Below are positions 50,836-60,220 of a stretch of 64,000 bases of DNA, one piece after another (positions within the stretch are counted from its first letter, which is position 1; each line of letters starts with the position of its first letter). The stretch lies in the NCBI RefSeq assembly GCF_044762855.1, contig NZ_JBIWFB010000012.1:1-64000 (forward strand), read 5' to 3'. Below the pieces are notes generated by a model, which was given only the letters and a program-made list of their open reading frames with translations, searched no databases and was not told the origin of the DNA. This DNA is from Psychrobacillus sp044762855. GTDB lineage: Bacteria; Bacillota; Bacilli; Bacillales_A; Planococcaceae. A program made the position numbers and the translations under genes.

Positions 50836-52131
50836 TTATTTACTAATTCGCACGCTGTCCAATTGCTCAAAGAAGTTCGGATAGGAAACTGCAATGCAAG
50901 CAGGATCATCTAGCGCAATGCCACTTGATGTAATGAGTGATGCGATTGCCCCCATCATGCCAATACGATGGTCACCATATGTCTTAAACTCGCCGCCATG
51001 CAGAGGAGTCGGTCCTTCAATAATCATCCCGTCTTCTGTAGCAGTAATATTGGCACCGAGTTTCTTTAATTCATTGACGACTGCATCAATTCGATTCGTT
51101 TCTTTTACTTTTAACTCTTCTGCGTTTTTAATGACTGTTTTACCTTCCGCTTGAGTCGCGAGTAAAGCAATGATCGGAATTTCATCGATCAACCGGGGAA
51201 TTAAATCTCCGCCGATTTCTGTGCCTTTTAGGGAAGATGTCTCGATTTCAATCGTTCCCATTTCTTCATGGCTCGTATTTTCCGACATGTTGATCGATAA
51301 ATTTGCCCCCATTGCTTGAAGCACATCGATAATGCCTGTTCTCGTTTCGTTTAAGCCGACATTGGTTAAGATCAGTTTGCTATTAGGAACAATTGCTCCC
51401 GCGGCTAAAAAGAATGCTGCAGAAGAAATATCACCTGGTACGACGACATGAGTTCCAGCAAGTTTTTGGCCGCCTTGCAATCGGATTGTTTTGTTTCGGA
51501 CTTTAATGTCTGCTCCGAAATGTTGGAGCATTTTTTCTGTATGATCGCGAGAGGTTTCTATTTCTTGAATAATCGTTTCTCCTTGTGCATGTAGGGCAGC
51601 AAATAAAATAGCAGACTTCACTTGTGCACTCGCAACAGGCATTTGGTAATGAATAGACGCTAAATTTGTTCCTTCCACCGCAATTGGCGTAAATTGTCCA
51701 TTTTCTCGACCAATTAACTTCGCGCCCATTTGCTTTAACGGATCTGTTACTCGTTTCATCGGTCTCTTTTGAATCGACTCGTCACCAATGAGAACAGATG
51801 ACACGTTGGAACCTGCGAGAATTCCAAGCATAAGGCGTGTTGTCGTACCAGAGTTACCAGTATATAAAATCTCGTTAGGCTCTTTCCACGCTTGAATGCC
51901 GTTACTCTCGATATGAACATTTTCTTCTTCTACCATAATTTCGACACCAAGCTTTTGGAAGCAGTCAATCGTCGCTAGGCAATCATCACTTAGTAAGAAG
52001 CCTTCCACCGTAGTGGTACCTTCAGCCATTGCTCCAAACATAATAGAGCGATGGGATACAGACTTGTCTCCAGGAATTCGCAAAGTTCCTTGTAAGGAAG
52101 GCTGTTTGTAGTCCAATACTTTACTCGTCAT
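50836..52131 (-). CDS. aroA: 3-phosphoshikimate 1-carboxyvinyltransferase (EPSP synthase)
   Basis: 431 aa, class II-like EPSP synthase (gene aroE in B. subtilis naming). Substrate motifs GDKSVSHRSIMFG (near 21), GNSGTTTRLMLG (near 91), the LIPRLIDEIPIIALLA segment with catalytic Asp, and KVKETNRI and YGDHRIGM near the end are all intact. Adds enolpyruvate to shikimate-3-phosphate; glyphosate target. Last gene of the supraoperon, 12 bases after tyrA. Confidence 0.97.
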   Translation of the reverse strand: MTSKVLDYKQPSLQGTLRIPGDKSVSHRSIMFGAMAEGTTTVEGFLLSDDCLATIDCFQKLGVEIMVEEENVHIESNGIQAWKEPNEILYTGNSGTTTRLMLGILAGSNVSSVLIGDESIQKRPMKRVTDPLKQMGAKLIGRENGQFTPIAVEGTNLASIHYQMPVASAQVKSAILFAALHAQGETIIQEIETSRDHTEKMLQHFGADIKVRNKTIRLQGGQKLAGTHVVVPGDISSAAFFLAAGAIVPNSKLILTNVGLNETRTGIIDVLQAMGANLSINMSENTSHEEMGTIEIETSSLKGTEIGGDLIPRLIDEIPIIALLATQAEGKTVIKNAEELKVKETNRIDAVVNELKKLGANITATEDGMIIEGPTPLHGGEFKTYGDHRIGMMGAIASLITSSGIALDDPACIAVSYPNFFEQLDSVRISK

Positions 52132-52143
52132 CCTTCTTCCTCC

Positions 52144-53244
52144 TTAAGAAATATACGTGTCAAATGTCGTGTTTTTGGCAATGCATTGGACCGCTTTCGC
52201 ACGATCTTCTGTCGTTTGAAAACTAATGACCAAAATTCCAAAAACGTCTACGCGGGTTTCCACAATTCGCAAATTCGTAATACTAATACTGTCTTTGGCT
52301 AAGTAGCCTGTAATTTCTGAAATAACCCCTGGATAATCAGGAACATCGACATACAAATCAAATACAGAAAACATCGCCCCTTGTGCGGTGATCGGCAGTT
52401 CATCTCGCACTTGTTTGGCCGTTTGAAAATAATTTTCAATATCTTCTTCATCTGCGTGAAGCAATAGATTTTGCAGATTAATCATCTCTTCTGTCCACAT
52501 TTGCAATTGATCACTAAGTTCCTGGCGATTTTGAACGGTTATATCCCGCCACATAATTGGATTTGCCGAAGCGATACGCGTTAAATCGCGGAACCCCCCT
52601 GCTGCAAGTTGTTTTGTGAATGGAAATTTTTCATTTTCCCCTGCCAGTTGGTGCACTAATGATGCCGCAACTAGATGTGGAAAGTGACTGACAACTGCCG
52701 TCATATGGTCATGTTCTTCTGCATTCACTTGGACGATTTTCGCTTTTGTTACTTGCAATAAATTCGTCAGTATCGCAACGATTTCTTTATCTTCATCTGG
52801 AAATGGAGTTAGCAAATAGTAGGCATTTTCAAAGAGATGCGCTCTAGCTGCCTCAACCCCACTTTTATGCGAGCCGGCCATTGGATGACCGCCGATAAAC
52901 GTAATGCCTCGCTCTTTTAATGTGCGTGCTGCTTTCATTATTTCATTTTTTGTACTGCCCGTATCAGTCACTATAACTTGGTCTTTTAGGTTCCAGGTCG
53001 ATAACTCGTTCATCAGACGAATCGTTTCATTGACAGGAGTAGCAAAAACGATAACATCTGCAATTTCAGCCGCCTCTTTTATATGAACTGCCATTTCATC
53101 AATAACACCTATTCTTTTCGCTGTTCGAAGTGATGGTGCATGGGCGTCATAACCGATTATTGTCACATGTTCGTTCCGCTTTAAACCAAGGGCAAGTGAG
53201 CCTCCTATTAGACCAAGCCCAATGATGAAAATCGTTTGTTTCAT
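52144..53244 (-). CDS. tyrA: Prephenate dehydrogenase
   Basis: 366 aa. Rossmann motif IIGLGLIGGSLALGL at the N-terminus, catalytic-site GGHPMAGSHKSG (near 118-129), and a C-terminal ACT domain (about 295-366, LYVDVPDYPGVISEITGYLA) for tyrosine feedback. Makes 4-hydroxyphenylpyruvate. Its start overlaps the hisC stop by one base. Confidence 0.96.
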   Translation of the reverse strand: MKQTIFIIGLGLIGGSLALGLKRNEHVTIIGYDAHAPSLRTAKRIGVIDEMAVHIKEAAEIADVIVFATPVNETIRLMNELSTWNLKDQVIVTDTGSTKNEIMKAARTLKERGITFIGGHPMAGSHKSGVEAARAHLFENAYYLLTPFPDEDKEIVAILTNLLQVTKAKIVQVNAEEHDHMTAVVSHFPHLVAASLVHQLAGENEKFPFTKQLAAGGFRDLTRIASANPIMWRDITVQNRQELSDQLQMWTEEMINLQNLLLHADEEDIENYFQTAKQVRDELPITAQGAMFSVFDLYVDVPDYPGVISEITGYLAKDSISITNLRIVETRVDVFGILVISFQTTEDRAKAVQCIAKNTTFDTYIS

Positions 53245-54344
53245 TACAAAACGCCTTCCTCTTTTAACACTTCATCTAATTTTTGTAGTAATTCTGTGTT
53301 TTGTGCCTCTGTTCCAATAGTGATTCGAAGATAACCTGGTTTCCCAAGTGCATTTCCGCTTCGAACGATAAAACCACGTTTCATCAATCCTTGGAACACT
53401 GCGTCACTATCTGCTTTCACTTCCATGAACACAAAGTTTGTGTGAGAAGGATAGAAATGGAGATTACGCTGCGCACAGTATGCTTCATATTGTGCTTTTC
53501 CAGCATTATTTTTTTCCCTACACGATTCGATAAACGCTTGGTCTTCTAAGCCGATAATCGCTACGGATTGGCTTAATACTGTGTTATTAAATGGTTCACG
53601 TGTTGGCTCTAACTGACTAATAACTTCTTCTGAACCAATAGCATACCCTACACGGAAACTAGCTAAGCCGTATGCTTTAGAGAAAGTACGCATGATTAAT
53701 ACGTTTGGATGTTTATCCAATAAGTGAATCGAGTCTTCGTACGTTTCATCTGTTATGTATTCGGTATAAGCTTCATCTAAAACGATTAATACATCATTTG
53801 GTACCTTTTCCACGAATGCTTTAATTTTATCACTAGCAATAAGTGTTCCCGTTGGATTATTCGGGTTACAAATCCATACGATTGCTGTGTTTTCATCGAT
53901 CGCATCTGCCATTTTATCTAAATCATGTTCACCGTTTGGAAGTAAAGGAACCGTTTTGACTTCTGCTCCTTCTACGATAGCATTATGTTTGTATTGGCCG
54001 AATGTAATATCAGCTACTACTGTATTTAAACCTGGCTGAAGTAGTGCTCTTGAAACGATTAATATATTCTCATCTGAACCATTTCCAAATAATAATTGTT
54101 TTTCTGAAACGTTCACATGTTTTGCTACAGCTGTGCGAAGTTTTGATGCATAGCCATCTGGGTAAATAGCAAAGTCGAAACTTGCACTATCCAAGTATTC
54201 TTTTACTTTAGGAGATGCCCCGTAAGGATTTTCGTTCGATGCAAGCTTAGTTACAGTTTCTAAGTTGAACATTTTTTTTACTCCGTCTGTTGTTTTTCCT
54301 GGTTGGTATGCTTGTAAGCCAGCAATTTGTTTTTTGAATTTCAT
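53244..54344 (-). CDS. hisC: Histidinol-phosphate/aromatic aminotransferase
   Basis: 366 aa PLP enzyme. NPYGASPKV, FGNGSDENI, CNPNNPTGT, DEAYTEY, and the PLP lysine in RTFSKAYGLASFRVGYAIG (near 222). In B. subtilis the same enzyme serves histidine, tyrosine and phenylalanine pathways, which explains its place next to tyrA. Here it follows aroH by 24 bases with no trp genes between. Starts ATG with GAGGAG upstream. Confidence 0.96.
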   Translation of the reverse strand: MKFKKQIAGLQAYQPGKTTDGVKKMFNLETVTKLASNENPYGASPKVKEYLDSASFDFAIYPDGYASKLRTAVAKHVNVSEKQLLFGNGSDENILIVSRALLQPGLNTVVADITFGQYKHNAIVEGAEVKTVPLLPNGEHDLDKMADAIDENTAIVWICNPNNPTGTLIASDKIKAFVEKVPNDVLIVLDEAYTEYITDETYEDSIHLLDKHPNVLIMRTFSKAYGLASFRVGYAIGSEEVISQLEPTREPFNNTVLSQSVAIIGLEDQAFIESCREKNNAGKAQYEAYCAQRNLHFYPSHTNFVFMEVKADSDAVFQGLMKRGFIVRSGNALGKPGYLRITIGTEAQNTELLQKLDEVLKEEGVL

Positions 54345-54368
54345 GTGAAAGCTCCTCGTTTCTTATTA

Positions 54369-54731
54369 TTATTTGACTAAGTCAGGTCTTAATATAACCG
54401 CATCATTTAAATAGATATGCTGGATATCTTGCTGTTTTTTATCGGTATTGATATGCATTAAAAGCCTTACACACTTTTCTAGTGCGTTTGGAACATCCAT
54501 TTCATGTGTACACATTACCGGTACATACGTCCATCCTTCTAAACTTCTCACTGCTCTTGCAGGGAATGCGGATGTAATATCTGTCGTCGTTGAAATGATG
54601 ACGGATGCTATGTCTTCTGGTTGGACATCATTTGCTTTTGCCATTTCTTGTACTAGTCGCGCAGTTTCTATCAATACTTCTTCATTTGAATCTGCCGATA
54701 CAGTTGTTGCGCCTCTAACTCCTCTGAACAT
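54369..54731 (-). CDS. aroH: Chorismate mutase, AroH type
   Basis: 120 aa, the trimeric monofunctional class. MFRGVRGATTVSADSNEEV, the active-site ITSAFPARAVR and VPVMCTHEMDV match B. subtilis AroH. Converts chorismate to prephenate for tyrA. The ATG directly follows the aroB stop. Confidence 0.96.
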   Translation of the reverse strand: MFRGVRGATTVSADSNEEVLIETARLVQEMAKANDVQPEDIASVIISTTTDITSAFPARAVRSLEGWTYVPVMCTHEMDVPNALEKCVRLLMHINTDKKQQDIQHIYLNDAVILRPDLVK

Positions 54732-55820
54732 CTACATTCCCTCCTTGATCCACTTTCTCAATTGCTCGTCACAATTTTGCACTTCACTCATCGAAATAAC
54801 TTGGACGAACGGCTCTCCAATTTCTTGAAGTAAGGCAAAATGGAGTTCTCCGTTCGTTGTTTTCTTGTCTTTTAACATAAATTCTGCTAATCGCTCAAAC
54901 GGACAATCTAGTACATGCTTGAAATTGTATCCTAGTTTACTGGCAAGTTCATATACTTTGTGGGCATAATCTGCTGCTACATTTCCGTTCATTTCACTTA
55001 GCATTAAGGCAGGAATCATACCGATCATGACTGCTTCGCCATGCGTAATCTTCCCATAACCTACAGTCGCCTCGATGGCATGTCCATATGTATGGCCAAA
55101 ATTTAAATATTTGCGATACGATTGCTCTTTTTCATCCAATTCCACGATATGTGCTTTCACTCGAATACCTTTTTCGATCCATTGTAATAACGCTTCTTTG
55201 TCGATCGATTCGAGGTCAGGTAATGCAAAAAATTCATTTACCCACTTTGGATCACTAATTAATGCGTGTTTAATCACTTCCGCTAGACCTGAACGTACTT
55301 CGTTTGTTGGTAAAGTAGCTAAAAAATGAAAATCGTAAATGACCGCTTGTGGCTGATAAAAAGCACCAATCATATTCTTGCCGTTAGGATGATTGATAGC
55401 AGTCTTTCCGCCAACTGCACTATCATGCGCTAAAATGGTCGTAGGTATTTGATAAAATGGAATCCCACGCATAAATGTAGCCGCAACAAATCCCGTCAAA
55501 TCCCCTACTGCTCCCCCACCTAATGCAAATAGCACGGAATTCCTCGAACAGTTTTCTGTTAGTAAAAATGTTTGAACATCAAAATATGACTCAAATGTTT
55601 TACACGCTTCTCCATTTGGCACGATATATACTTTAAATGGGAACGTAAAATGCTCTCGAACATATTGTTCATGTAGACTCCAAACATGCTCATCCGTAAT
55701 AATCACAAGCTGATCCGCTTTTTCAAGTGCTGCTTTATACTGGACACAAAAGTCCTGTAATATATTTTCTCCTAAATGCACTTCATACGAGGCATCGGTT
55801 GTTTTTACCGGGATATTCAC
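54732..55820 (-). CDS. aroB: 3-dehydroquinate synthase
   Basis: 362 aa. NAD-binding FALGGGAVGDLTGFVAATFMRG (near 100-121) and zinc/active-site residues in SVGGKTAINHPNGKN, HALISD and NFGHTYGHAIE. Second step of the shikimate pathway. Starts at GTG 55820 with AAGGGG nine bases upstream; the aroC stop lies three bases before. Confidence 0.97.
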   Translation of the reverse strand: MNIPVKTTDASYEVHLGENILQDFCVQYKAALEKADQLVIITDEHVWSLHEQYVREHFTFPFKVYIVPNGEACKTFESYFDVQTFLLTENCSRNSVLFALGGGAVGDLTGFVAATFMRGIPFYQIPTTILAHDSAVGGKTAINHPNGKNMIGAFYQPQAVIYDFHFLATLPTNEVRSGLAEVIKHALISDPKWVNEFFALPDLESIDKEALLQWIEKGIRVKAHIVELDEKEQSYRKYLNFGHTYGHAIEATVGYGKITHGEAVMIGMIPALMLSEMNGNVAADYAHKVYELASKLGYNFKHVLDCPFERLAEFMLKDKKTTNGELHFALLQEIGEPFVQVISMSEVQNCDEQLRKWIKEGM

Positions 55821-55823
55821 AAT

Positions 55824-57005
55824 TTAAAACCCCTTTGTATAAGCTCGATGTCTTTCTATTTCTGCTTTTAATGAATCCATTTTATCGCCGTTAAATGTAT
55901 CTAATAGAGCTTGCGCGATTTCCCATGCAATGACTGCCTCAGCAACGACAGACGCTGCTGGTACTGCACAGCTATCAGATCGTTCAATACTTGCTTTAAA
56001 AGGTTCTTTTGTATCGATATCGACGCTTTGTAGCGGCTTATAAAGCGTTGGAATTGGTTTCATCACACCACGTACTACGATTGGCATTCCTGTCGACATA
56101 CCGCCCTCTAAACCACCTAGACGATTCGTATCGCGCGTATATCCTTCTTCCTCACTCCAAGAAATTTGGTCATGGACTTGACTTCCAAATAAATTCGCCA
56201 TTTCAAACCCTAGTCCAATTTCTACACCTTTGAATGCATTGATACTCATCATAGCCATCGCTAGTTTCGCATCCAGTTTACGATCATAATGCACATAGCT
56301 CCCTACACCTGCTGGCATACCGGAAATGATTACTTCGACGACACCACCGATTGTATCTCCTGCTTTTTTCGCATTGTCGATTGCTTCCACCATTTTTTCT
56401 GAAGCTTCAGAATCCAAACAATAAACTGGGTCCGCTTCGACAACTTCGCGAATCTCTTCGATCGTTTTACCGGTAGCTAGACTTAAATCCGCTTCAATTC
56501 CGCCAATTTTCGTTACATGGGCAACAATGGAAATACCTAACTCGCTTAGTAATTGTTTTGCCACTGCTCCTACTGCAACTCTGACAGTTGTTTCACGTGC
56601 AGAAGAACGCTCTAATACATTGCGTAAATCGCGATGTCCATATTTCATACCACCAACTAAATCGGCATGCCCCGGACGTGGTCTTGTAATTTGGCGTTTA
56701 ATATCTTCTGGATCAATTTCTTCTCCAAGTGGTTCAATGCCCATAATATTCGTCCAATGTTTCCAATCATCATTGTTTACTACAAGACAAACTGGTGATC
56801 CTAGCGATTTACCGTGGCGCACTCCTGCCGTAATGGCTACAGTATCCTTTTCAATCTGCATTCTTCTTCCACGACCGTGGCCACCTTGGCGACGTTTCAA
56901 TTCCTTATTTATCTGTTCACTCGTAATTTCTAATTGGGCTGGTAACCCTTCAATAATTGCTGTAAGTTGTGGTCCATGTGACTCACCTGCTGTTAAATAA
57001 CGCAC
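55824..57005 (-). CDS. aroC: Chorismate synthase
   Basis: 393 aa (aroF in B. subtilis). FMN-dependent enzyme with GESHGPQLTAIIEGLPA, RRQGGHGRGRRM, HGKSLGSPV, RPGHADL..KYGHRDLRNVLERSSARET, and the final RSDSCAVPAASVV. I choose GTG 57005 (GGGGG about eight bases upstream), giving the usual M-RYLTAGESHG start; a TTG at 57023 would swallow the SD. Makes chorismate, shared by aroH, menaquinone and folate routes. Confidence 0.97.
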   Translation of the reverse strand: MRYLTAGESHGPQLTAIIEGLPAQLEITSEQINKELKRRQGGHGRGRRMQIEKDTVAITAGVRHGKSLGSPVCLVVNNDDWKHWTNIMGIEPLGEEIDPEDIKRQITRPRPGHADLVGGMKYGHRDLRNVLERSSARETTVRVAVGAVAKQLLSELGISIVAHVTKIGGIEADLSLATGKTIEEIREVVEADPVYCLDSEASEKMVEAIDNAKKAGDTIGGVVEVIISGMPAGVGSYVHYDRKLDAKLAMAMMSINAFKGVEIGLGFEMANLFGSQVHDQISWSEEEGYTRDTNRLGGLEGGMSTGMPIVVRGVMKPIPTLYKPLQSVDIDTKEPFKASIERSDSCAVPAASVVAEAVIAWEIAQALLDTFNGDKMDSLKAEIERHRAYTKGF

Positions 57006-57082
57006 AACACTTTCCCCCTTCAACTCGCTAAAGTATTTGTATTCAACTATAACATAAAAACTATTTCAAAGTATAGAAGAAA

Positions 57083-57105
57083 ACCGTCCAAATTTTTTGG
57101 ACAGT
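57083..57105 (-). terminator. Terminator of cheR
   Basis: GTCCAA pairs with TTGGAC, adjoining the cheR stop, followed on the minus strand by GGTTTTCTTC. Moderate strength; it separates cheR from the aro genes. Confidence 0.65.
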
Positions 57106-57876
57106 TCATTTTTTCCGATAAAAAAACGTATCTTCTGTTTCAAACCCATATTTCCCAGGATTGAAAATCTGTTCGGTACTACCGACAAATAGGATCCCAC
57201 CTGATTTAAGTGAGTCACTAAAGCTTTGATAGATTTGATCCTTCGCATCTTCCGTAAAATAAATCATGACGTTTCGACAGATAATCAAATCAAAATTCTT
57301 TTCATATGTATCCTTTAATAAATTATGTTTTTTAAATGTAACGGTCTTTTTAATCGCATCATCCACTTTATAAAAGGCTGCTTGTTTCTCGAAATATTTC
57401 GACTTCATATTAGCCGGAACTTCCGCTAGCGAACGTTCTGGATAAATTCCTACCTTTGCACGTCCGATTGCATTTTCATCTAAATCTGTCGCAAGAATTG
57501 AGATTTGCGAAAGGGGTAGATGATTAGACAGCACCATAGCAGTCGTATAAGGCTCTTCTCCAGTCGAACATGCGGCACTCCATATTTTTAATCGTTTGTT
57601 CTCTGCTAGTAGTTTAGGAAATATTTTCTGTTCTAAAACATCCCAGCGTTTGGCATTTCGATAAAATTCCGATACATTAATCGTCATTCTATCTAGAAAC
57701 TCATTTAATAAATCTCTATCTTTGTCTAGCGCCTGAAAGAAATCGACAAAGTTATTAAATCCTTTTTTTTCGTATAAGGAAGTTAGGCGCCGCTTCATTT
57801 GTGCTTCTTTATATGCTGCTAGATCAATTCCTGTTTTTCGTTTAATGGAATCTACAAACTTAATATAGTCTGGCAA
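57106..57876 (-). CDS. cheR: Chemotaxis protein methyltransferase CheR
   Basis: 256 aa. N-terminal helical domain (1-70, basic), then the SAM domain with WSAACSTGEEPYTTAMVL (near 97), ILATDLDENAIGRAK, NLLKD, and LIICRNVMIYF near 200. Methylates glutamates of receptors like the one at 48840. Gene order ndk-cheR-aroC as in B. subtilis. ATG start with GGAA SD. Confidence 0.96.
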   Translation of the reverse strand: MPDYIKFVDSIKRKTGIDLAAYKEAQMKRRLTSLYEKKGFNNFVDFFQALDKDRDLLNEFLDRMTINVSEFYRNAKRWDVLEQKIFPKLLAENKRLKIWSAACSTGEEPYTTAMVLSNHLPLSQISILATDLDENAIGRAKVGIYPERSLAEVPANMKSKYFEKQAAFYKVDDAIKKTVTFKKHNLLKDTYEKNFDLIICRNVMIYFTEDAKDQIYQSFSDSLKSGGILFVGSTEQIFNPGKYGFETEDTFFYRKK

Positions 57877-57940
57877 CTGACATCGTTCCTTTCCATAGAC
57901 CTGTATCTAGTATATCGCATTCTGACCGTTTCGAATATAG

Positions 57941-57978
57941 AAAAAGACAGACAAATGTGAACACTTGTCTGTCTTTTT
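57941..57978 (-). terminator. Terminator of ndk, bidirectional
   Basis: AAAAAGACAGACAA (57941-57954) pairs with TTGTCTGTCTTTTT (57965-57978), T-runs on both sides. Confidence 0.92.
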
Positions 57979-57989
57979 ATTAGTAATAA

Positions 57990-58439
57990 TTAATTAATCC
58001 AGTTGTTAGCGTCTTTTGCGTAAGCAACTAATTCTTCTTGTTTGAAGAATAGACCGATTTCGCGTTCAGCGCTTTCCGGTGAGTCAGAACCGTGGATAAT
58101 GTTTTTACCAACAGTTACTGCGAAGTCTCCACGGATAGTTCCTGGAGCTGATTCTTTAGGGTTTGTAGCACCCATCATAAGACGAGCTGTTGAAATAACA
58201 TTTTCACCTTCCCAAACCATTGCGAAAACTGGTCCGGAAGTGATGAATTCTACTAATTCACCAAAGAATGGGCGTTCTTTATGCTCGCCGTAATGTTGTT
58301 CAGCTAATTCAGTTGGAATTTGCATTAATTTTGCTCCAACTAATTGATATCCTTTTTTCTCAAAACGACTTACGATTTCACCGATTAAGTTACGTTGTAC
58401 GCCGTCAGGTTTTACCATTAAAAATGTTTTTTCCATCAT
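57990..58439 (-). CDS. ndk: Nucleoside diphosphate kinase
   Basis: 149 aa, as in B. subtilis. KTFLMVKPDGVQRNLIGEI at the start, and the phosphohistidine motif NIIHGSDSPESAEREI (near 113-128). Balances NTP pools. Starts ATG ATG; I use the first (58439), five bases from GAGGAG; a GTG two codons further out is less likely. Confidence 0.97.
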   Translation of the reverse strand: MMEKTFLMVKPDGVQRNLIGEIVSRFEKKGYQLVGAKLMQIPTELAEQHYGEHKERPFFGELVEFITSGPVFAMVWEGENVISTARLMMGATNPKESAPGTIRGDFAVTVGKNIIHGSDSPESAEREIGLFFKQEELVAYAKDANNWIN

Positions 58440-58517
58440 TAACACTCCTCAAATAAATATAATGGGCTGAAATTCTCCACCGTTAAAAATAGTATCACTA
58501 AGATCTACAATTTTCAA

Positions 58518-59492
58518 TTAAAACTTACGTTTACCCATAAATAGCGCAATATTTTGCAAAGATTTTTTTGCAGAATTCGCAGGTAATTGTTTCACTTCAC
58601 TTAAAGCTTTTTGTAAATATAGATTACTTAGTTGTTTGGCCTTCGTCATGCCATCTGATTGACGAATTGCCTTTAATAGTATTTGTCGATCAGTAGCAGA
58701 AATCGTCCCTTCCAACATGGCATGGAGTAATGGGGCAACTGCAGGCTCATCTTTTGCATATAGCACTGGTAACGTAATATTCCCTTGCAATAAATCACTT
58801 CCAGCTGGCTTGCCTAATTGCTCATCAGTCGAGACAATGTCTAATATATCATCGATAATTTGGAAGGACATCCCGACATAATAACCAAATAGTTTTAAAT
58901 GCCTGATTGTTTTAGCATCCGTTCCAGATGCGATTGCACCTAACTCACAACTCGCAGAGATTAAGATAGCGGTTTTACGCTTTATCCTTCTCAAATAATC
59001 CCTTACTGTTTGGTCTAATAAGCGTTTATCTTCCACTTGAATAATCTCGCCAATGCAAAGCTCTATCATGGTGTGAGATAACACTTCATGTGCGTATGTA
59101 TTTTGTACTTCTGTTATGTATTCCATCGCTTTCGCAAAAAGAAAATCTCCTGTGTACATTGCCACTCGATTATTCCATTGCGCTTTGACCGTTTCCCTAC
59201 CTCTTCTTGTTTCTGCGTCGTCTATCACATCGTCATGTACAAGAGAAGCCATATGTATCAGTTCTATCGGAACAGCAACATGTTTAATGGAGTCAATCGA
59301 GTAATTTCCGAACTTCGCTGCAAGTAGAACAAAAACGGGTCGAATTCGTTTTCCTCCAGCGAGAAGTAAATGAAGAGAGGCTTCATTCAATAAGGGAGAG
59401 GAAGAATTCACAGCTACTGCTAGCTCTTTTTCTATGACTTCTAAATCCGATTTTAAATCGGAATAAAGTAATTTCAACTTCATCTTATCCAC
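58518..59492 (-). CDS. hepT: Heptaprenyl diphosphate synthase component II
   Basis: 324 aa. The two aspartate-rich motifs LVHDDVIDDAETRRGR (near 90) and FQIIDDILDIVSTDEQLGKP (near 215) bind Mg-diphosphate. Forms the heterodimer with HepS that makes the C35 chain of menaquinone-7. The start shown is GTG 59492 after GGGGGAAGG; an ATG three codons in is also possible. Directly after menG. Confidence 0.95.
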   Translation of the reverse strand: MDKMKLKLLYSDLKSDLEVIEKELAVAVNSSSPLLNEASLHLLLAGGKRIRPVFVLLAAKFGNYSIDSIKHVAVPIELIHMASLVHDDVIDDAETRRGRETVKAQWNNRVAMYTGDFLFAKAMEYITEVQNTYAHEVLSHTMIELCIGEIIQVEDKRLLDQTVRDYLRRIKRKTAILISASCELGAIASGTDAKTIRHLKLFGYYVGMSFQIIDDILDIVSTDEQLGKPAGSDLLQGNITLPVLYAKDEPAVAPLLHAMLEGTISATDRQILLKAIRQSDGMTKAKQLSNLYLQKALSEVKQLPANSAKKSLQNIALFMGKRKF

Positions 59493-59512
59493 AGATCCAA
59501 ACCTTCCCCCAC

Positions 59513-60217
59513 TTAAATATCTTTTTTGAAACCAATATGTCTTGCTGCTGCACCACCACTATATGGCTTACTCGTTACACGTTCCATGCCAACTTGTTCA
59601 AATAATTTTGTTAGTTCCGCTCTATTTGGAAAGTCTTTCGCTGATTCCTGTAACCAGGAATATTCTTTATAACTTTTTGCAAATAGTTTACCAAACATCG
59701 GCATTATATAACGGAAGTATAGTCGAAATCCGGCATTGAAAATTTTAGAATCTGGATGGGATGTTTCTAAGCAGACAATCATACCACCGGGTTTTGCAAC
59801 TCGATTCATTTCACTAAGCACTTGTTTATAATCCGGCACATTTCGAAGACCAAACCCAATAGTGACATAATCGAATGTGTTGTCTTCAAAAGGTAACTCC
59901 ATTGCATTTCCTTGCAATAAATCAATTTGTGAAATGTTTTTCACTTTTTCTTTGCCGACATTCAGCATATTTTGACTGAAATCTAGCCCTGTTACTCTTC
60001 CAGTTGGGCCAGTTGCATCTGCTAAAGCAATTGTCCAGTCAGCAGTACCACAGCATACATCTAATGCAGCACTACCTGTTTTCACTTGCATTGCTTTCAT
60101 CGTGTCACTACGCCATATTTTATGTTGTTGAAAACTGATGACAGAGTTCATCGAATCATAATTATCTGAAATTTTTTCAAATACTTCATGTACATGTTGT
60201 TCTTTTGATTTTCCCAC
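59513..60217 (-). CDS. menG: Demethylmenaquinone methyltransferase
   Basis: 234 aa (ubiE family). SAM motif ALDVCCGTADWTIALAD (near 49), FDYVTIGFGLRNVPD, and the final GGAAARHIGFKK are typical. Last step of menaquinone synthesis. Three bases after hepS and about 20 before hepT. Confidence 0.96.
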   Translation of the reverse strand: MGKSKEQHVHEVFEKISDNYDSMNSVISFQQHKIWRSDTMKAMQVKTGSAALDVCCGTADWTIALADATGPTGRVTGLDFSQNMLNVGKEKVKNISQIDLLQGNAMELPFEDNTFDYVTIGFGLRNVPDYKQVLSEMNRVAKPGGMIVCLETSHPDSKIFNAGFRLYFRYIMPMFGKLFAKSYKEYSWLQESAKDFPNRAELTKLFEQVGMERVTSKPYSGGAAARHIGFKKDI

Positions 60218-60220
60218 CGT

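Noticed and set aside
50718..50909. 63-codon frame over the aroA 3' end
   Set aside because: Overlaps aroA and its terminator in another frame.
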